From assembly GCF_002377905.1 (NCBI RefSeq), contig NZ_DFQS01000004.1, forward strand, positions 1 to 64,000: a stretch of 64,000 nucleotides of DNA. The letters run 5' to 3'. Position 1 is the first letter of the stretch. Each line of letters starts with the position of its first letter. The notes below the pieces were generated by a model. That model did not search any database. It saw only the letters and a list, made by a program, of their open reading frames with translations, and had not been told where the DNA came from. The DNA comes from Psychrobacter sp. UBA3483 (GTDB lineage: Bacteria > Pseudomonadota > Gammaproteobacteria > Pseudomonadales > Moraxellaceae). The position numbers and the translations under genes were made by a program. Below, in pieces: positions 16,618 to 25,846 of the stretch.

Positions 16618-18399
16618 CTACTTGTCATATAAGGTTGGTAGGCGAATATCAGCGGCGTTCAGGTAGGCATTAAAAGCAAGCGGTGTACCGCAGCTTTGCA
16701 TCAAGGCGGCAAGGGACTGTACATAAGTATTTGCTGCTTGTGCTTGCTCGGTGCGCGCTTTTAGGTATTGTGTCTGTGCTTGTACCACATCGATGGGCGT
16801 ATTCACACCTTCTTGTAGTCCAAGTTGACGTAAGCGCAATACCTCTGCTGCCAAATCCACGTTGCTTTGCAAGGCTTGATAGCGTGATTGGGCGTTATTG
16901 ACATCGTGCCAGTTTTTTTCGACGAGCAGTAGCAGGTTGTCACTGACTTCTATCTCTGACAAATCTGCTTGGCGTATTTTGGCGTTACTGGAAGCTAAAG
17001 ACGCATTTTTATCAAGCCCGCCCCAAAGCTTCCAACTGGCTGAAATACCAGCGACCCAACTGGGGTCTTTTTCCACTTGGCTATAACCATAAAGCATGAC
17101 CGTAGGTTTGTAGCCGGTATCAGATAGGGCATGTAGTTGCTGCGCCTGCGCTCGTTTGGCCGAGACTTTTTGCAGACCTGGATGATTATTCAGTGCCAAA
17201 TCTTGAAAATAGTTCACATCAGGCAGAGGGCGGCTAGAAACAAATAGAGGGGTGCTCGGTTTGATACGATAATCGGTACGCAATAAACGCTGTAGCGCCA
17301 TCATTGCCAGACGCGCATCATTATTGGCATTGACCGATTCACTTTTTGCATCGGCGAGCGCCGATTGGGCTTCTAAGCGATCAACACGTGAGATAAAGCC
17401 TTCTTCAAAAAGCCGCTGCGCCATATGGTCAACTTGCTGCACCGTATCATAAGCATCGTCACGTAAATAAGCGGCAATAATCGCCAATTGCGCCTTAAAA
17501 TAACGCTCAATTAAGGTGTTATAAAGCTCGTTGGTATCCAGGATGCTATCGGCGACGGCTTCTTGGGTACGGGCAGTGGAGGCGCCTGTCAATGCCGCTG
17601 TGCGCCCGGCAGTATAAATGGGCCATACCACGCCAAGGCCTGCACCCGTCGTTGAACCCGAGCGCTTCAAGTCGTAAGTCTCTGGGATACGGTCACCGAC
17701 CAACTCCCCAAAATCTGGTAAATCTTCTATATCTATCGGTGGGTCGATACCATCAATACTGCTATTCACATCGTTGATAATAGCGTTTTTAATTGATGAT
17801 AAATCAACATCGGCGTCCAAGTTATAAGCAGTGGCGGAAACGCGCGCAAATACTAACGGATGGTCGATGGTTTTTAACGCATCGGTTTCATATTCACTGG
17901 CAGCAATCGCGGCTTGATTGGCGGCAATTTTTGGTGAAACTTGCAATAAAATATTTTGCGCTTGCTCAAGACTGAGCAAACTAGAAACTTCTAACGGGTA
18001 GCTATTGTCAATGCTTTTATGAGTAATGGGGTCGATGAGGGTGGTTAAGTGGGCGTTTGGCTCAGCTTTAACTGGCTGTGTTTCTATCGGCGCGGCTTTA
18101 TTTTTTATGATGCTTTTTTGCGCAGGGCTCTTATAAGTTTGAGTGTGACCTATTTTAGAGCCGTTTCTTTGAATGGTATGGTTTTGAATATGGTCATTTT
18201 TAATACTGTTTTTAATACCACTACTGCCTTGCAGGCTGCTTGGCGTATCTGCGTCAACAATCTGTGTCACGACAACGGGCGCTACTTCATTTTGGGACGT
18301 GTTAATATTATCATTGGCGTTTGCGGAGTGAGACGCGGCTAAGCCCATGAGCGTAACCGTCATCACAGCAGTAGACAGAGTCGATAAAGCAAATTTCAT
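16618..18399 (-). CDS. TolC-family outer membrane efflux protein
   Basis: A 593-residue outer membrane channel protein. A signal peptide is clear: MKFALSTLSTAVMTVTLMGL then AASHSANA, with cleavage near residue 29. A polar linker rich in Asn, Gln and Lys (about 30-125) precedes two outer-membrane-efflux repeats: SLEQAQNILLQVSPKIAANQ with GLGVVWPIYTAGRTAALTGA, and ALNNHPGLQKVSAKRAQAQQ with SWKLWGGLDKNASLASSN. These form the beta-barrel and periplasmic helical tunnel of TolC proteins. It is the first gene of a four-gene export operon and is divergent from glpK. The linker makes it longer than classic TolC (about 470 mature residues). It completes a tripartite exporter with the HlyD-type protein and permeases. 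Confidence 0.92.
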   Translation of the reverse strand: MKFALSTLSTAVMTVTLMGLAASHSANANDNINTSQNEVAPVVVTQIVDADTPSSLQGSSGIKNSIKNDHIQNHTIQRNGSKIGHTQTYKSPAQKSIIKNKAAPIETQPVKAEPNAHLTTLIDPITHKSIDNSYPLEVSSLLSLEQAQNILLQVSPKIAANQAAIAASEYETDALKTIDHPLVFARVSATAYNLDADVDLSSIKNAIINDVNSSIDGIDPPIDIEDLPDFGELVGDRIPETYDLKRSGSTTGAGLGVVWPIYTAGRTAALTGASTARTQEAVADSILDTNELYNTLIERYFKAQLAIIAAYLRDDAYDTVQQVDHMAQRLFEEGFISRVDRLEAQSALADAKSESVNANNDARLAMMALQRLLRTDYRIKPSTPLFVSSRPLPDVNYFQDLALNNHPGLQKVSAKRAQAQQLHALSDTGYKPTVMLYGYSQVEKDPSWVAGISASWKLWGGLDKNASLASSNAKIRQADLSEIEVSDNLLLLVEKNWHDVNNAQSRYQALQSNVDLAAEVLRLRQLGLQEGVNTPIDVVQAQTQYLKARTEQAQAANTYVQSLAALMQSCGTPLAFNAYLNAADIRLPTLYDK

Positions 18400-18804
18400 A
18401 AGTCACATAAGCCATTAATTAGAATGCAAAGTGTTTAAAGCGCAAGATTTCTAGCAGGGAGTCAAACAGGGCAATATTATAGACCATTAATAGAAAGCAA
18501 AAATTGGTTATTTATAACAAAGCGTACACTGTAGTGGCACAATGGTGACGGGTCAATGCTCACTATTTGCTTGTTTTGCGTTGAATGGCTGCCAGTTTTA
18601 TGTTAAGTGTCTAACTTCAAGACAGATAATAGCATTATTTATGAATTGGTGATAAAACCTGTCAAAGATAAAAGGTCTTTAAAACCGCAGTCCAAACCAT
18701 GCAATAACTGTCTTTAATAAAACACACTTTAGTGAAACATAGCCATAGAACCTTATAAAAATTAGCCGATAAAAAATAACATTATATAAAATAGGATGCG
18801 AGTA
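18400..18804. promoter_or_regulatory. Divergent promoter region, export operon and glpK
   Basis: About 400 AT-rich bases that must hold both promoters. No convincing -35/-10 pair, operator palindrome, RNA gene or open frame was found by eye. Confidence 0.35.
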
Positions 18805-20397
18805 ATGGCAGGATATATTTTAGCGCTAGATCAAGGTACGACGTCGAGTCGGGCGATATTGTATGACGACCATGCTCGCCCGATTAAAATGGCGCAGCAG
18901 CCGACGACTTTGAAAACCCCGCAGGCAAGTTTTGTTGAGCAAGACGCGCAGCAGATTTGGCAAACGCAGATTAGCTGTGCCCATGATGTGATTAACCAAG
19001 CAGGGCTGCTGGCGACCGATGTCACCAGTATTGCAATTACCAATCAGCGTGAGTCTATCGTGATGTGGGACAAGCAAACAGGCAAACCGCTAGCGCCCGC
19101 CATTATTTGGCAGGACCGACGTACTGCCAGCTATTGCAAAACGCTTGCTGCGAAAAGCGCGAGCGCTCAGACAGATAATGGGCATGAAGATATGGCCAGT
19201 GAGATTCAACGTCTTACAGGCTTGCGTTTAGACCCATACTTCAGCGCCAGTAAAATTGCATGGCTGTTAGAAAACGAGCCTAAGTTAAGGGTAAGCGCCA
19301 ATAAAGGTGAAATTGCAGTCGGCACCATAGACAGCTGGCTTATTTATAATTTAACCGGCGGTGAGCATGTCATTGACGTTACCAATGCCTGTCGTACCTT
19401 ATTATATGATATCCATAAACTGGCATGGTCGGAGGAGCTCTGTACCTGCTTTGGTATACCGATGAACATATTGCCCAAGGTACTGCCATCTGATGGCGAT
19501 TTTGGTAAAACAAAAAAAGGACTGTTTGCTAAACAAATTCCCATTCAGGCGGTATTAGGTGACCAGCAAGCGGCGCTGTTTGGGCAAGGCTGCCTTGATG
19601 CAGGCATGGCAAAAAACACCTATGGCACCGGCTGTTTTATGCTGATGAATATTGGTAAAGAGCCGAAACTGAGCGAGCATAAGTTACTGACGACCATTGC
19701 TTGGCAACGCAAATCAACGCCAACCCGCCCAGACAATCTATCCTTTGATCAAATTGTGCAGTCTGGCAGACGCTTGCTACAGCCGCCCAAGAGAGAAGTC
19801 ACTTATGCCTTAGAGGGCAGTGTGTTTATGGCGGGCGCTATTGTTCAATGGCTGCGTGACAATCTTGGCATGATTCAACAAAGCAGTGAGGTTGAGCATC
19901 TAGCGCGGCAAGTAGATAGTAGTGAGGAGGTGGTATTGCTCCCAGCATTTACAGGGCTTGCGGCGCCTTATTGGCGCTCAGATATCAATGCCAGTATTAC
20001 CGGTATGAGCCGTGGCACGACCAAAGCCCATATTGCGCGCGCCGCGCTAGAAGCCATTGCCTATCAAACTTACGATGTGCTGATTGCCATGCAAAAAGAC
20101 AGCCCGCACCCTTTGACTGAATTAAGAGTAGATGGTGGTGCGGCGAATAACGACTTGCTCATGCAGTTTCAAGCCGACTTATTGGGCGTACCGGTGCTAC
20201 GCCCTAAAGACACAGAGATTACCGCTAAAGGGGCAGCTTTATTAGCGGGATTAAAAACCGGTCTATACGATGAGACTACGATACAAGCCTCGTGGCAGAT
20301 TGATCGCATCTTTGAGCCTGAAATGTCTGCGGATAGACGTGAACAGCATCTTGATAAGTGGCAACAAGCGATTGATAGAGCGCTAAAAGTCTTATAG
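18805..20397 (+). CDS. glpK: Glycerol kinase
   Basis: FGGY-family kinase that phosphorylates glycerol to sn-glycerol 3-phosphate in the cytosol. The start at 18805 (MAGYILALDQGTTSSRAILY) is preferred over ATG 18796 because AGGA at 18793-18796 is 8 bases upstream. Motifs include the phosphate-binding DQGTTSSR, ITNQRESIVMWD, GTIDSWLIYNLTGG, GDQQAALFGQGC, KNTYGTGCFMLMNIG and the ATP-site DGGAANNDLLMQFQADLLG. It is about 530 residues against roughly 500 usually, with extra residues in the loop ASAQTDNGHEDM. No glpF, glpD or glp regulator is adjacent, so it is a single-gene unit here. No terminator hairpin was obvious downstream. Confidence 0.96.
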   Translation: MAGYILALDQGTTSSRAILYDDHARPIKMAQQPTTLKTPQASFVEQDAQQIWQTQISCAHDVINQAGLLATDVTSIAITNQRESIVMWDKQTGKPLAPAIIWQDRRTASYCKTLAAKSASAQTDNGHEDMASEIQRLTGLRLDPYFSASKIAWLLENEPKLRVSANKGEIAVGTIDSWLIYNLTGGEHVIDVTNACRTLLYDIHKLAWSEELCTCFGIPMNILPKVLPSDGDFGKTKKGLFAKQIPIQAVLGDQQAALFGQGCLDAGMAKNTYGTGCFMLMNIGKEPKLSEHKLLTTIAWQRKSTPTRPDNLSFDQIVQSGRRLLQPPKREVTYALEGSVFMAGAIVQWLRDNLGMIQQSSEVEHLARQVDSSEEVVLLPAFTGLAAPYWRSDINASITGMSRGTTKAHIARAALEAIAYQTYDVLIAMQKDSPHPLTELRVDGGAANNDLLMQFQADLLGVPVLRPKDTEITAKGAALLAGLKTGLYDETTIQASWQIDRIFEPEMSADRREQHLDKWQQAIDRALKVL

Positions 20398-20726
20398 ATA
20401 TTTAAATGAAAAATCAAAGCTTTGGTGAATAGACGCTTATAAATTACTCAAAATACTCTGCTGCCCTACAAAATAGTGATAAAGATACAGGCTGTAACGC
20501 AAGGCAATCGTAATTTGGACATAGTTTACATAATCTGTGTATCGGTCGTTATCCATAAGTTCCTATACTTTAGATGAATTAAGCAACACGGCTAATTTAT
20601 AAAAGTTAGTTTCTAATCATTATCTTGATTAGTGAACGCTAATATCGCATGGTTTGTTAAATTTAACGCCTTATAAATTAGTCATAAATAACTCTAATAC
20701 ATAACAAATAATTTAAGGATAATATT
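20398..20726. other. Spacer between glpK and the glycine-zipper gene
   Basis: 329 AT-rich bases with no coding frame. It presumably carries the promoter of the gene at 20727. No clear hairpin or RNA gene was seen. Confidence 0.35.
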
Positions 20727-21407
20727 ATGAATAACGATGGACGTATTACCGACCCTAATAACCGCGTAGTAAATGATGATTATGTTGAAGTGGGCGACAG
20801 AGAGCGCATTATCGATGATAACGAACGCCGCTTAGCTGGTACTGACCGCGATATTAATGGCAATAGAGTCGTTGCTCATGAAAATGACAATATCATCAAT
20901 GACCATGATGCCATTGACCGTACTGCCGTTAAGCACATGTCAAAAGAAAGCAAAGAAGATTTAAACGCTGATCCAATTACAGGTGAGCCAGGTTCACATC
21001 CAATCGGTACTGGTATTGGTGGTGTTGGGGGTGCAGCAGCAGGCGCGGCAATCGGTACGATGGCAGGCCCACTAGGAACCTTAATCGGTGGTGCTATTGG
21101 TGCTATCGTTGGTGGCGGCGCAGGTCACGCAGCAGCAGAAGCGATTGATCCTACTCGTGAAGAAGCTTACTGGCGCGCAGAACATGCCAATGCCGATTAT
21201 TACCGTGAAGGTCATGATTTCGACCGTGATTTACATCCAGCGTATGCGGTAGGTTATGCAAATCGCGCTCGTTATCCAGCTGATGCTCGTTTTGAAGATC
21301 ATGAATCAGACTTAGAGCGCTCATGGCATGAAGTCAAAGGCGAATCGCGTTTGGAGTGGAATGAAGCGCGCCGTGCCTCACGTGATGCATGGAACCGTGT
21401 GTCATAA
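20727..21407 (+). CDS. Glycine-zipper protein of unknown function
   Basis: A 226-residue protein with a hydrophilic, acid-rich first part (residues 1-90, many Asn, Asp and Arg, e.g. VEVGDRERIIDDNERRLAG), then a glycine-zipper membrane-inserting segment (about 95-135: GTGIGGVGGAAAGAAIGTMA, then GPLGTLIGGAIGAIVGGGAG), then a charged tail rich in Trp, Glu, Arg and His (RSWHEVKGESRLEWNEARRA). There is no signal peptide, so any membrane insertion would be from the cytosol. Similar proteins are often stress-induced, but that is only an inference. AAGGA lies upstream of the ATG. The gene is single, with a terminator-like hairpin about 230 bases downstream. Confidence 0.75.
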   Translation: MNNDGRITDPNNRVVNDDYVEVGDRERIIDDNERRLAGTDRDINGNRVVAHENDNIINDHDAIDRTAVKHMSKESKEDLNADPITGEPGSHPIGTGIGGVGGAAAGAAIGTMAGPLGTLIGGAIGAIVGGGAGHAAAEAIDPTREEAYWRAEHANADYYREGHDFDRDLHPAYAVGYANRARYPADARFEDHESDLERSWHEVKGESRLEWNEARRASRDAWNRVS

Positions 21408-21810
21408 TAAGAGAATAATGGCATAACATACCGACTAAAAGTTGAGGTGATGTAAGAGGTAAGCCGTACTTTATTAAACTGTTATTTATTAAATAGAGTA
21501 ATTAAGTTTAGCTAATGACTTATTTAATATAAGTAAGCAAAGGATACGAAAACTTACCCCTTCATTACTAGAGTTAGTTTGATTGTAGGACCGGCTCTAC
21601 CAACCGATTAATATCGCCAATTTTATGTTATTTTAAAGCTTCCAAAGATTTCTTTGGAGGCTTTTTTAATGTATATTGTTATATATGAATATATACTGAT
21701 AGACGCTCTTATTAAAAGTGGATGTCAAACATAGATATTTATAAAAAGAGACTTATAAAAAGGTACTCATAAAAAACACCATTATCAAAAATAATAATAA
21801 TAGGTAATTC
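21408..21810. other. Spacer containing a terminator, then an AT-rich promoter region
   Basis: 403 bases with no coding frame. The terminator at 21635-21667 splits it. The remainder to 21810 is very AT-rich and precedes the EEP-family gene. Confidence 0.4.
21635..21667 (+). terminator. Terminator hairpin
   Basis: A 13-bp stem (21635-21647 with 21652-21664, one G-U pair), 4-base loop and T run to 21667. It probably ends the transcript of the glycine-zipper gene, but lies about 230 bases beyond its stop. Confidence 0.85.
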
Positions 21811-22839
21811 ATGGTTAATAACGCTGAAGACAATAGCCCTAAGCAGTTTTATATAGCAACGGCCAATTTACTTAACTTCGCTAACCCCAATCGAATTTAT
21901 TATGAAAACGCGCCGGCTTATAGCGATAACGAATACCAACATAAGCTGCGCGGTATTACCGACTTACTGGCAAAGGCACATGCCGATATCATTGCAGTGC
22001 AAGAAGTGTGGGACAGTCATGCGCTCGAAGCATTGGCGGTAGCATTAGGATTCAAACCTGAGCATGTGGTCATTCCGCTGGCAAGTAATGATAACGCCAG
22101 TCCTTATACCCAAGGCAAAGGCGCGCAACAGACGCCAGCTGTCGGAATTATTACCCGGTTTGAGCAGTTAGAAAGTACCTTATTAGAAGAGGTAGAACCA
22201 AAAGCGGTCATTGATATTCCTGATATCGGTCTGTATGAACGTTTTAATCGTCCGCCACTTATATTACGAGTCAATGCTTTTGGGCAACCGATTACGATTG
22301 TCACTGCGCATTTAAAAAGCAAACGGGCTTTTTTCCTACGCGATGAAAACGGTCAGTTGTTAGAGGATATGGACGATCCAAATATTCGCGTTCGTGCCAA
22401 GCTGCGTAGTTTGTGTATGCGCGCCGCAGAGGCCGCTTCTATTCGTATGTCCATTATTGAGCGCCTGCATCATACGCGTGAGCCACTGATTTTATTAGGC
22501 GATATGAACGATGTCACCGGTAGTGTGACTACCCAATTGATGAGCGAAACAGGCGAAGTCAATTATGATAAGAGTATGCGCGATGTCGCGTTGTTTGACG
22601 CCGCTCGTATCCAAGCACGTTATGGTTGGATGAAAGATGTTGCTTACACGCATATTTATCAAGGTATGCCTGAAGTAATTGACCAGTTATTTGTTTCAGA
22701 AGAGTTTTTACCTGATAGTAAGTTTTCGCTCGGTCAGGTTGAACGAGTTGACTATTTTAATGATCATTTAAAGTGGGATTATGCCGATAGAGTCATCGAT
22801 CATGGTATTATAAGAGCGAAAATTAAACTTCACAATTAA
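21811..22839 (+). CDS. Endonuclease/exonuclease/phosphatase (EEP) family protein
   Basis: A 342-residue metal-dependent phosphoesterase. Motifs in order: FYIATANLLNFANPNR (residues 8-23), the metal-binding Glu in DIIAVQEVWDSHALEALA (about 60), VTAHLKSKRAFFLRDE (about 165), LLGDMNDVTGSVTTQL with the catalytic Asp/Asn pair (about 228), and the C-terminal DHGIIRAKI with the Asp-His pair. EEP members include nucleases, lipid phosphatases and endonuclease-like enzymes. No signal peptide is present, so it is likely cytosolic. The substrate cannot be deduced from sequence or neighbours. It is a single gene before a TetR regulator. Confidence 0.85.
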   Translation: MVNNAEDNSPKQFYIATANLLNFANPNRIYYENAPAYSDNEYQHKLRGITDLLAKAHADIIAVQEVWDSHALEALAVALGFKPEHVVIPLASNDNASPYTQGKGAQQTPAVGIITRFEQLESTLLEEVEPKAVIDIPDIGLYERFNRPPLILRVNAFGQPITIVTAHLKSKRAFFLRDENGQLLEDMDDPNIRVRAKLRSLCMRAAEAASIRMSIIERLHHTREPLILLGDMNDVTGSVTTQLMSETGEVNYDKSMRDVALFDAARIQARYGWMKDVAYTHIYQGMPEVIDQLFVSEEFLPDSKFSLGQVERVDYFNDHLKWDYADRVIDHGIIRAKIKLHN

Positions 22840-23049
22840 CCCCGTTTACTTAGTAATTAGTGAGTTATTTTTTAACCTATTCATGTCCCTTGCTTGATAG
22901 TGTACAAGCGTTTATCATGCTGCTTCATTTTAGTATAGTAGCGGTGCTATTGGCCCAAATTACCGGTTGATAGAAAATAGTCCTTCGATTTAGGACAAAT
23001 ACTATCTGATGAAGACTATATAAAGATAGGGCGTAACCTTAAGAGATTT

Positions 23050-23745
23050 ATGATGATTGAAAATAAAGACGACAAGATTGAAGATGTACTGGTAGATTCT
23101 GAGCTGGCGAAAAAGCTGGTACCGAACAAATTCAAATTTACCAGTCAGCAAGGCCGCGCACGCCGTCAAAAACTATTGATGGGCGCGAAAAAATTGAGTG
23201 AAACTCAAGCAATTAACGACATCACTTTGGCGGCTGTCTGCGAAGAAGCGGGTATTCCAAGAGCTTCTGCTTATCATTTCTTCCCAAATATCGAAGCGAT
23301 ATTTTTAGCCCTGCGTTTTTTAAATGCTATCGATATTTTAGAAGTGCTTACCACTGTTGAAACGGTTGATTATGACAGATGGCAAGCGTATTTGACCGCG
23401 CTGATTGAGCGCTGTGTACAAATATTTGATGAAGACCAAACCAAAGCCAAATTGATTTATGACACCAATACGCCTGATTTTGAAGGAGACAGCTATGGTG
23501 AGCATATGGACAATCAAGTGGTACAATTGGTCTATAAGCGCTTATCAGAGCGTTATGAGATGCCAAAATTCGAAGATATTCAAGATGTATTATTGATTAC
23601 CTTTAGCATTATCAATGCCATTTTTACGGTTTCTTATCGCCGTCATCAGAGCATTACTGATAAGTATTTGCAAGAAGCTAATACTGCGTCTATCGCCTAT
23701 CTGCGCTGCTATTTACCAGAAAAATTACCGCGTAAAAACCGTTAA
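23050..23745 (+). CDS. TetR/AcrR-family transcriptional regulator
   Basis: A 231-residue regulator. The helix-turn-helix sits at about residues 45-85: INDITLAAVCEEAGIPRASA followed by YHFFPNIEAIFLALRF, the typical TetR recognition helix. The C-terminal ligand-binding part (about 90-225) is helical and has no recognisable family. The ligand and target genes are unknown. No obvious target is adjacent: the EEP gene is upstream, the lipoprotein gene is convergent. The start is ATG 23050 or 23053. A terminator follows at 23791. Confidence 0.9.
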   Translation: MMIENKDDKIEDVLVDSELAKKLVPNKFKFTSQQGRARRQKLLMGAKKLSETQAINDITLAAVCEEAGIPRASAYHFFPNIEAIFLALRFLNAIDILEVLTTVETVDYDRWQAYLTALIERCVQIFDEDQTKAKLIYDTNTPDFEGDSYGEHMDNQVVQLVYKRLSERYEMPKFEDIQDVLLITFSIINAIFTVSYRRHQSITDKYLQEANTASIAYLRCYLPEKLPRKNR

Positions 23746-23790
23746 TTTTTATTGAGTTAGCCTAGAATGTAAAATTAAATAACAGATGTT

Positions 23791-23820
23791 AAAAAGCCGA
23801 CATGATATCGGCTTTTTTTT
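23791..23820 (+). terminator. Terminator of the TetR gene
   Basis: A 10-bp stem (AAAAAGCCGA with its complement), 7-base loop and a T run to 23820. It lies 46 bases beyond the TetR stop. Confidence 0.9.
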
Positions 23821-23903
23821 GGGCGTGTTTAATAAACGTTTATTAAACATTGATTGAAATTTTATTGTGTAGTCAAAGACTATTCAATACAAGCATAAGT
23901 CAC

Positions 23904-24686
23904 CTACTTTTTATCAATCTTTGTTAACGCTTGACCGTTACAACGGTCATCGCTTGAATCTAAAGGCGCGTATTCTTCATAATAGCGCACGATAAGGTTT
24001 TCTAAAGCGACGTTCACTCTTGAGTCGTGGGCATTGACGAAAGCCTCGCGCGCTTGCTCAAGCCAGCGATCGGCCATCCGAAAGTGACTGTTCGATGATT
24101 TTGCGCCGCGCTCACACTGGTCGGTAGCTGCCCATATTAATGAGACTTCGCTAAGGGCGATTTCGCGTGCCGCACTATTGATACCGCCACTATCTTTAAG
24201 TGCACTTAGAGTTGCCCATAAATCAGGTCGCATGAGTGCAGAAGTAGACGGAATGTCATCAATAAGTGCAAGCTCTTCAACCTTATCATTTTTTAACGCT
24301 TGCAAGATATTTTCTGCCGTTTGGGCAGCTTCCACACCAATGTCTGAGCGACTATTCATACTGTCTTTATGATTTGCATAGTTTAGCCAAGCTTGGGCTT
24401 TGTAAGCAAAGTATTGTTGCCGCGCGCTCATGTTTTTTTGCTGATAAGTTTGTAATTCGTTCAGCATGCAATCCATAGCACGCTGCTGTGTGCTTTGAGC
24501 TTTAGAAGAGGCTAAGGTTTCAGTATTGTTGCTGCTAAGACAGTAATCTGCTGTCTTTAGAGCATTCTCTTTTGGCGCGGTGCCTGTTGTTGATACACAA
24601 GAAACCGCTGATAATAGTAACGCAGCTGATAAGACAGTATATAAAGGTTTTTTATAGCCAGCGGCTTGAGTGCTAGTGTGAGGCAT
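23904..24686 (-). CDS. Lipoprotein, function unknown
   Basis: The start is placed at ATG 24686 because AAGG lies 9 bases upstream and the frame then begins MPHTSTQAAGYKKPLYTVLS, a signal peptide ending in the lipobox region LLLSAVSC (Cys at about residue 30). The longer frame to 24767 adds only upstream sequence overlapping the previous gene. The mature protein (about 230 residues) is polar and largely helical, with Cys pairs (DYCLSS, MDCML, DQCERG, DRCNGQ) that may form disulfides. Segments include QQKNMSARQQYFAYKAQAWL and a tail NLIVRYYEEYAPLDSSDDRC. I do not recognise a family. It is 14 bases downstream of the DUF11 gene, so they form one operon. Confidence 0.75.
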   Translation of the reverse strand: MPHTSTQAAGYKKPLYTVLSAALLLSAVSCVSTTGTAPKENALKTADYCLSSNNTETLASSKAQSTQQRAMDCMLNELQTYQQKNMSARQQYFAYKAQAWLNYANHKDSMNSRSDIGVEAAQTAENILQALKNDKVEELALIDDIPSTSALMRPDLWATLSALKDSGGINSAAREIALSEVSLIWAATDQCERGAKSSNSHFRMADRWLEQAREAFVNAHDSRVNVALENLIVRYYEEYAPLDSSDDRCNGQALTKIDKK

Positions 24687-24700
24687 AAGAACAACCTTAT

Positions 24701-25165
24701 TCAATTGACTGTCGTATTTAAAGATACATTGGCAGATTTTCTTGCAGGTAAAAGTTTGATATTCCAACGGATATAGCGGTATTCAGAAAGTGGCGTATTA
24801 GTCATTTTTCCAGCTATTTGACGCACTAAGGGTATATCAGCAAAGTTTTTTCCATCGGTACTAGCTTGAGCACTAGTAGGATATGCTTCACCAGTAAATG
24901 TCATACTTGAAGGAATTGGCAGAGTAATAATTAAGTCATTGATATCTTTGGCCAAAGTATTAGTGTAAGTAGCTTTATACTGGATAATAGTGCCTACTAG
25001 AGCAGTTCTGACAGGTATATAAACTACTTTGCCTTGCTCATCACTCACTACTTTATTAGTTGTCAGTTCCATTTTTACTCCATTATTAGCATATCCCAGA
25101 TTTAATGAGAGCATAAATAATAGAACTGTTGACAAAATAACCTTTAAAAATCTAAGGCAATTCAT
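24701..25165 (-). CDS. Secreted DUF11-repeat protein
   Basis: A 154-residue exported protein with a signal peptide (MNCLRFLKVILSTVLLFMLS then LNLGYAN). The mature part reads as one DUF11 (conserved repeat) beta-sandwich: VRTALVGTIIQYKATYTNTL, DLIITLPIPSSMTFTGEA, and SEYRYIRWNIKLLPARKSAN with the typical YR..RW pattern. DUF11 domains occur in surface or adhesion-like proteins, usually as tandem copies; here there is only one. It is first in a two-gene operon with a lipoprotein, suggesting a cell-envelope role. The specific role is unknown. Confidence 0.8.
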   Translation of the reverse strand: MNCLRFLKVILSTVLLFMLSLNLGYANNGVKMELTTNKVVSDEQGKVVYIPVRTALVGTIIQYKATYTNTLAKDINDLIITLPIPSSMTFTGEAYPTSAQASTDGKNFADIPLVRQIAGKMTNTPLSEYRYIRWNIKLLPARKSANVSLNTTVN

Positions 25166-25569
25166 AGTATATTTCTTCCTTAATTCCCATATCGCTATCT
25201 AATTGCTGACTGTATCAATGTTAAATGAGATACCACTTTAATTATTTAGAGATTATGAGGTAATTATAAGAAAGATGCTATTTAATTATAGGGGTGTTGA
25301 AATATTTGCTAATCTGTGCAGTTATAAATATGTACGCTTTTGTTTTTATAGCTCTCTACTAGATTATAAATGTCTTTTATCAATTATCTTATAGCAACTC
25401 TAAAAAACGGACGAATGGTAGTTTTTGTATGTCTAAACACATTAAAATGCTAAATTTAAGTAGTGGCTCCGTAAAATAAAACGACTAAACAATATTCTAA
25501 AATATCACAAAAAGAATAATCACTATTTATTTCAAAAATACTTGTCATATCGGCATTTCTCCATAGCTA

Positions 25570-25598
25570 TAAACAAATCCACAATAAGTACCTATAAT
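25570..25598 (+). promoter_or_regulatory. Candidate aceE promoter
   Basis: TAAACA (25570-25575) and a perfect TATAAT (25593-25598) are separated by 17 bases. If used, the aceE leader would be about 270 bases long. Confidence 0.35.
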
Positions 25599-25828
25599 AG
25601 AGTGTCATTATCATTTGATAGTGAGAATTGCATAGTGACTACCGTTTAATTTTACAACGGTGTTTATTTGCGCCTAATGCTACTCTACAGTGATACGATT
25701 TATTTAAAATTCTCTGTTATAACCATGAACGTAAATGCAATGCTTAGATGCGGCAAGGAAGTTATAGGGAAGGCATCAAGTCAATCGATTGCTCATTAAG
25801 ATACGTACCACCCTCTGATTTAATAACA

Positions 25829-25846
25829 CCCTGTTATCGTACAGGG
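25829..25846 (+). promoter_or_regulatory. Inverted repeat just upstream of aceE
   Basis: CCCTGT and ACAGGG flank a 6-base centre, 27 bases before the aceE ATG and just ahead of its ribosome binding site. It could be an operator or a leader hairpin. It does not match the PdhR box known from enteric bacteria. Confidence 0.3.
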
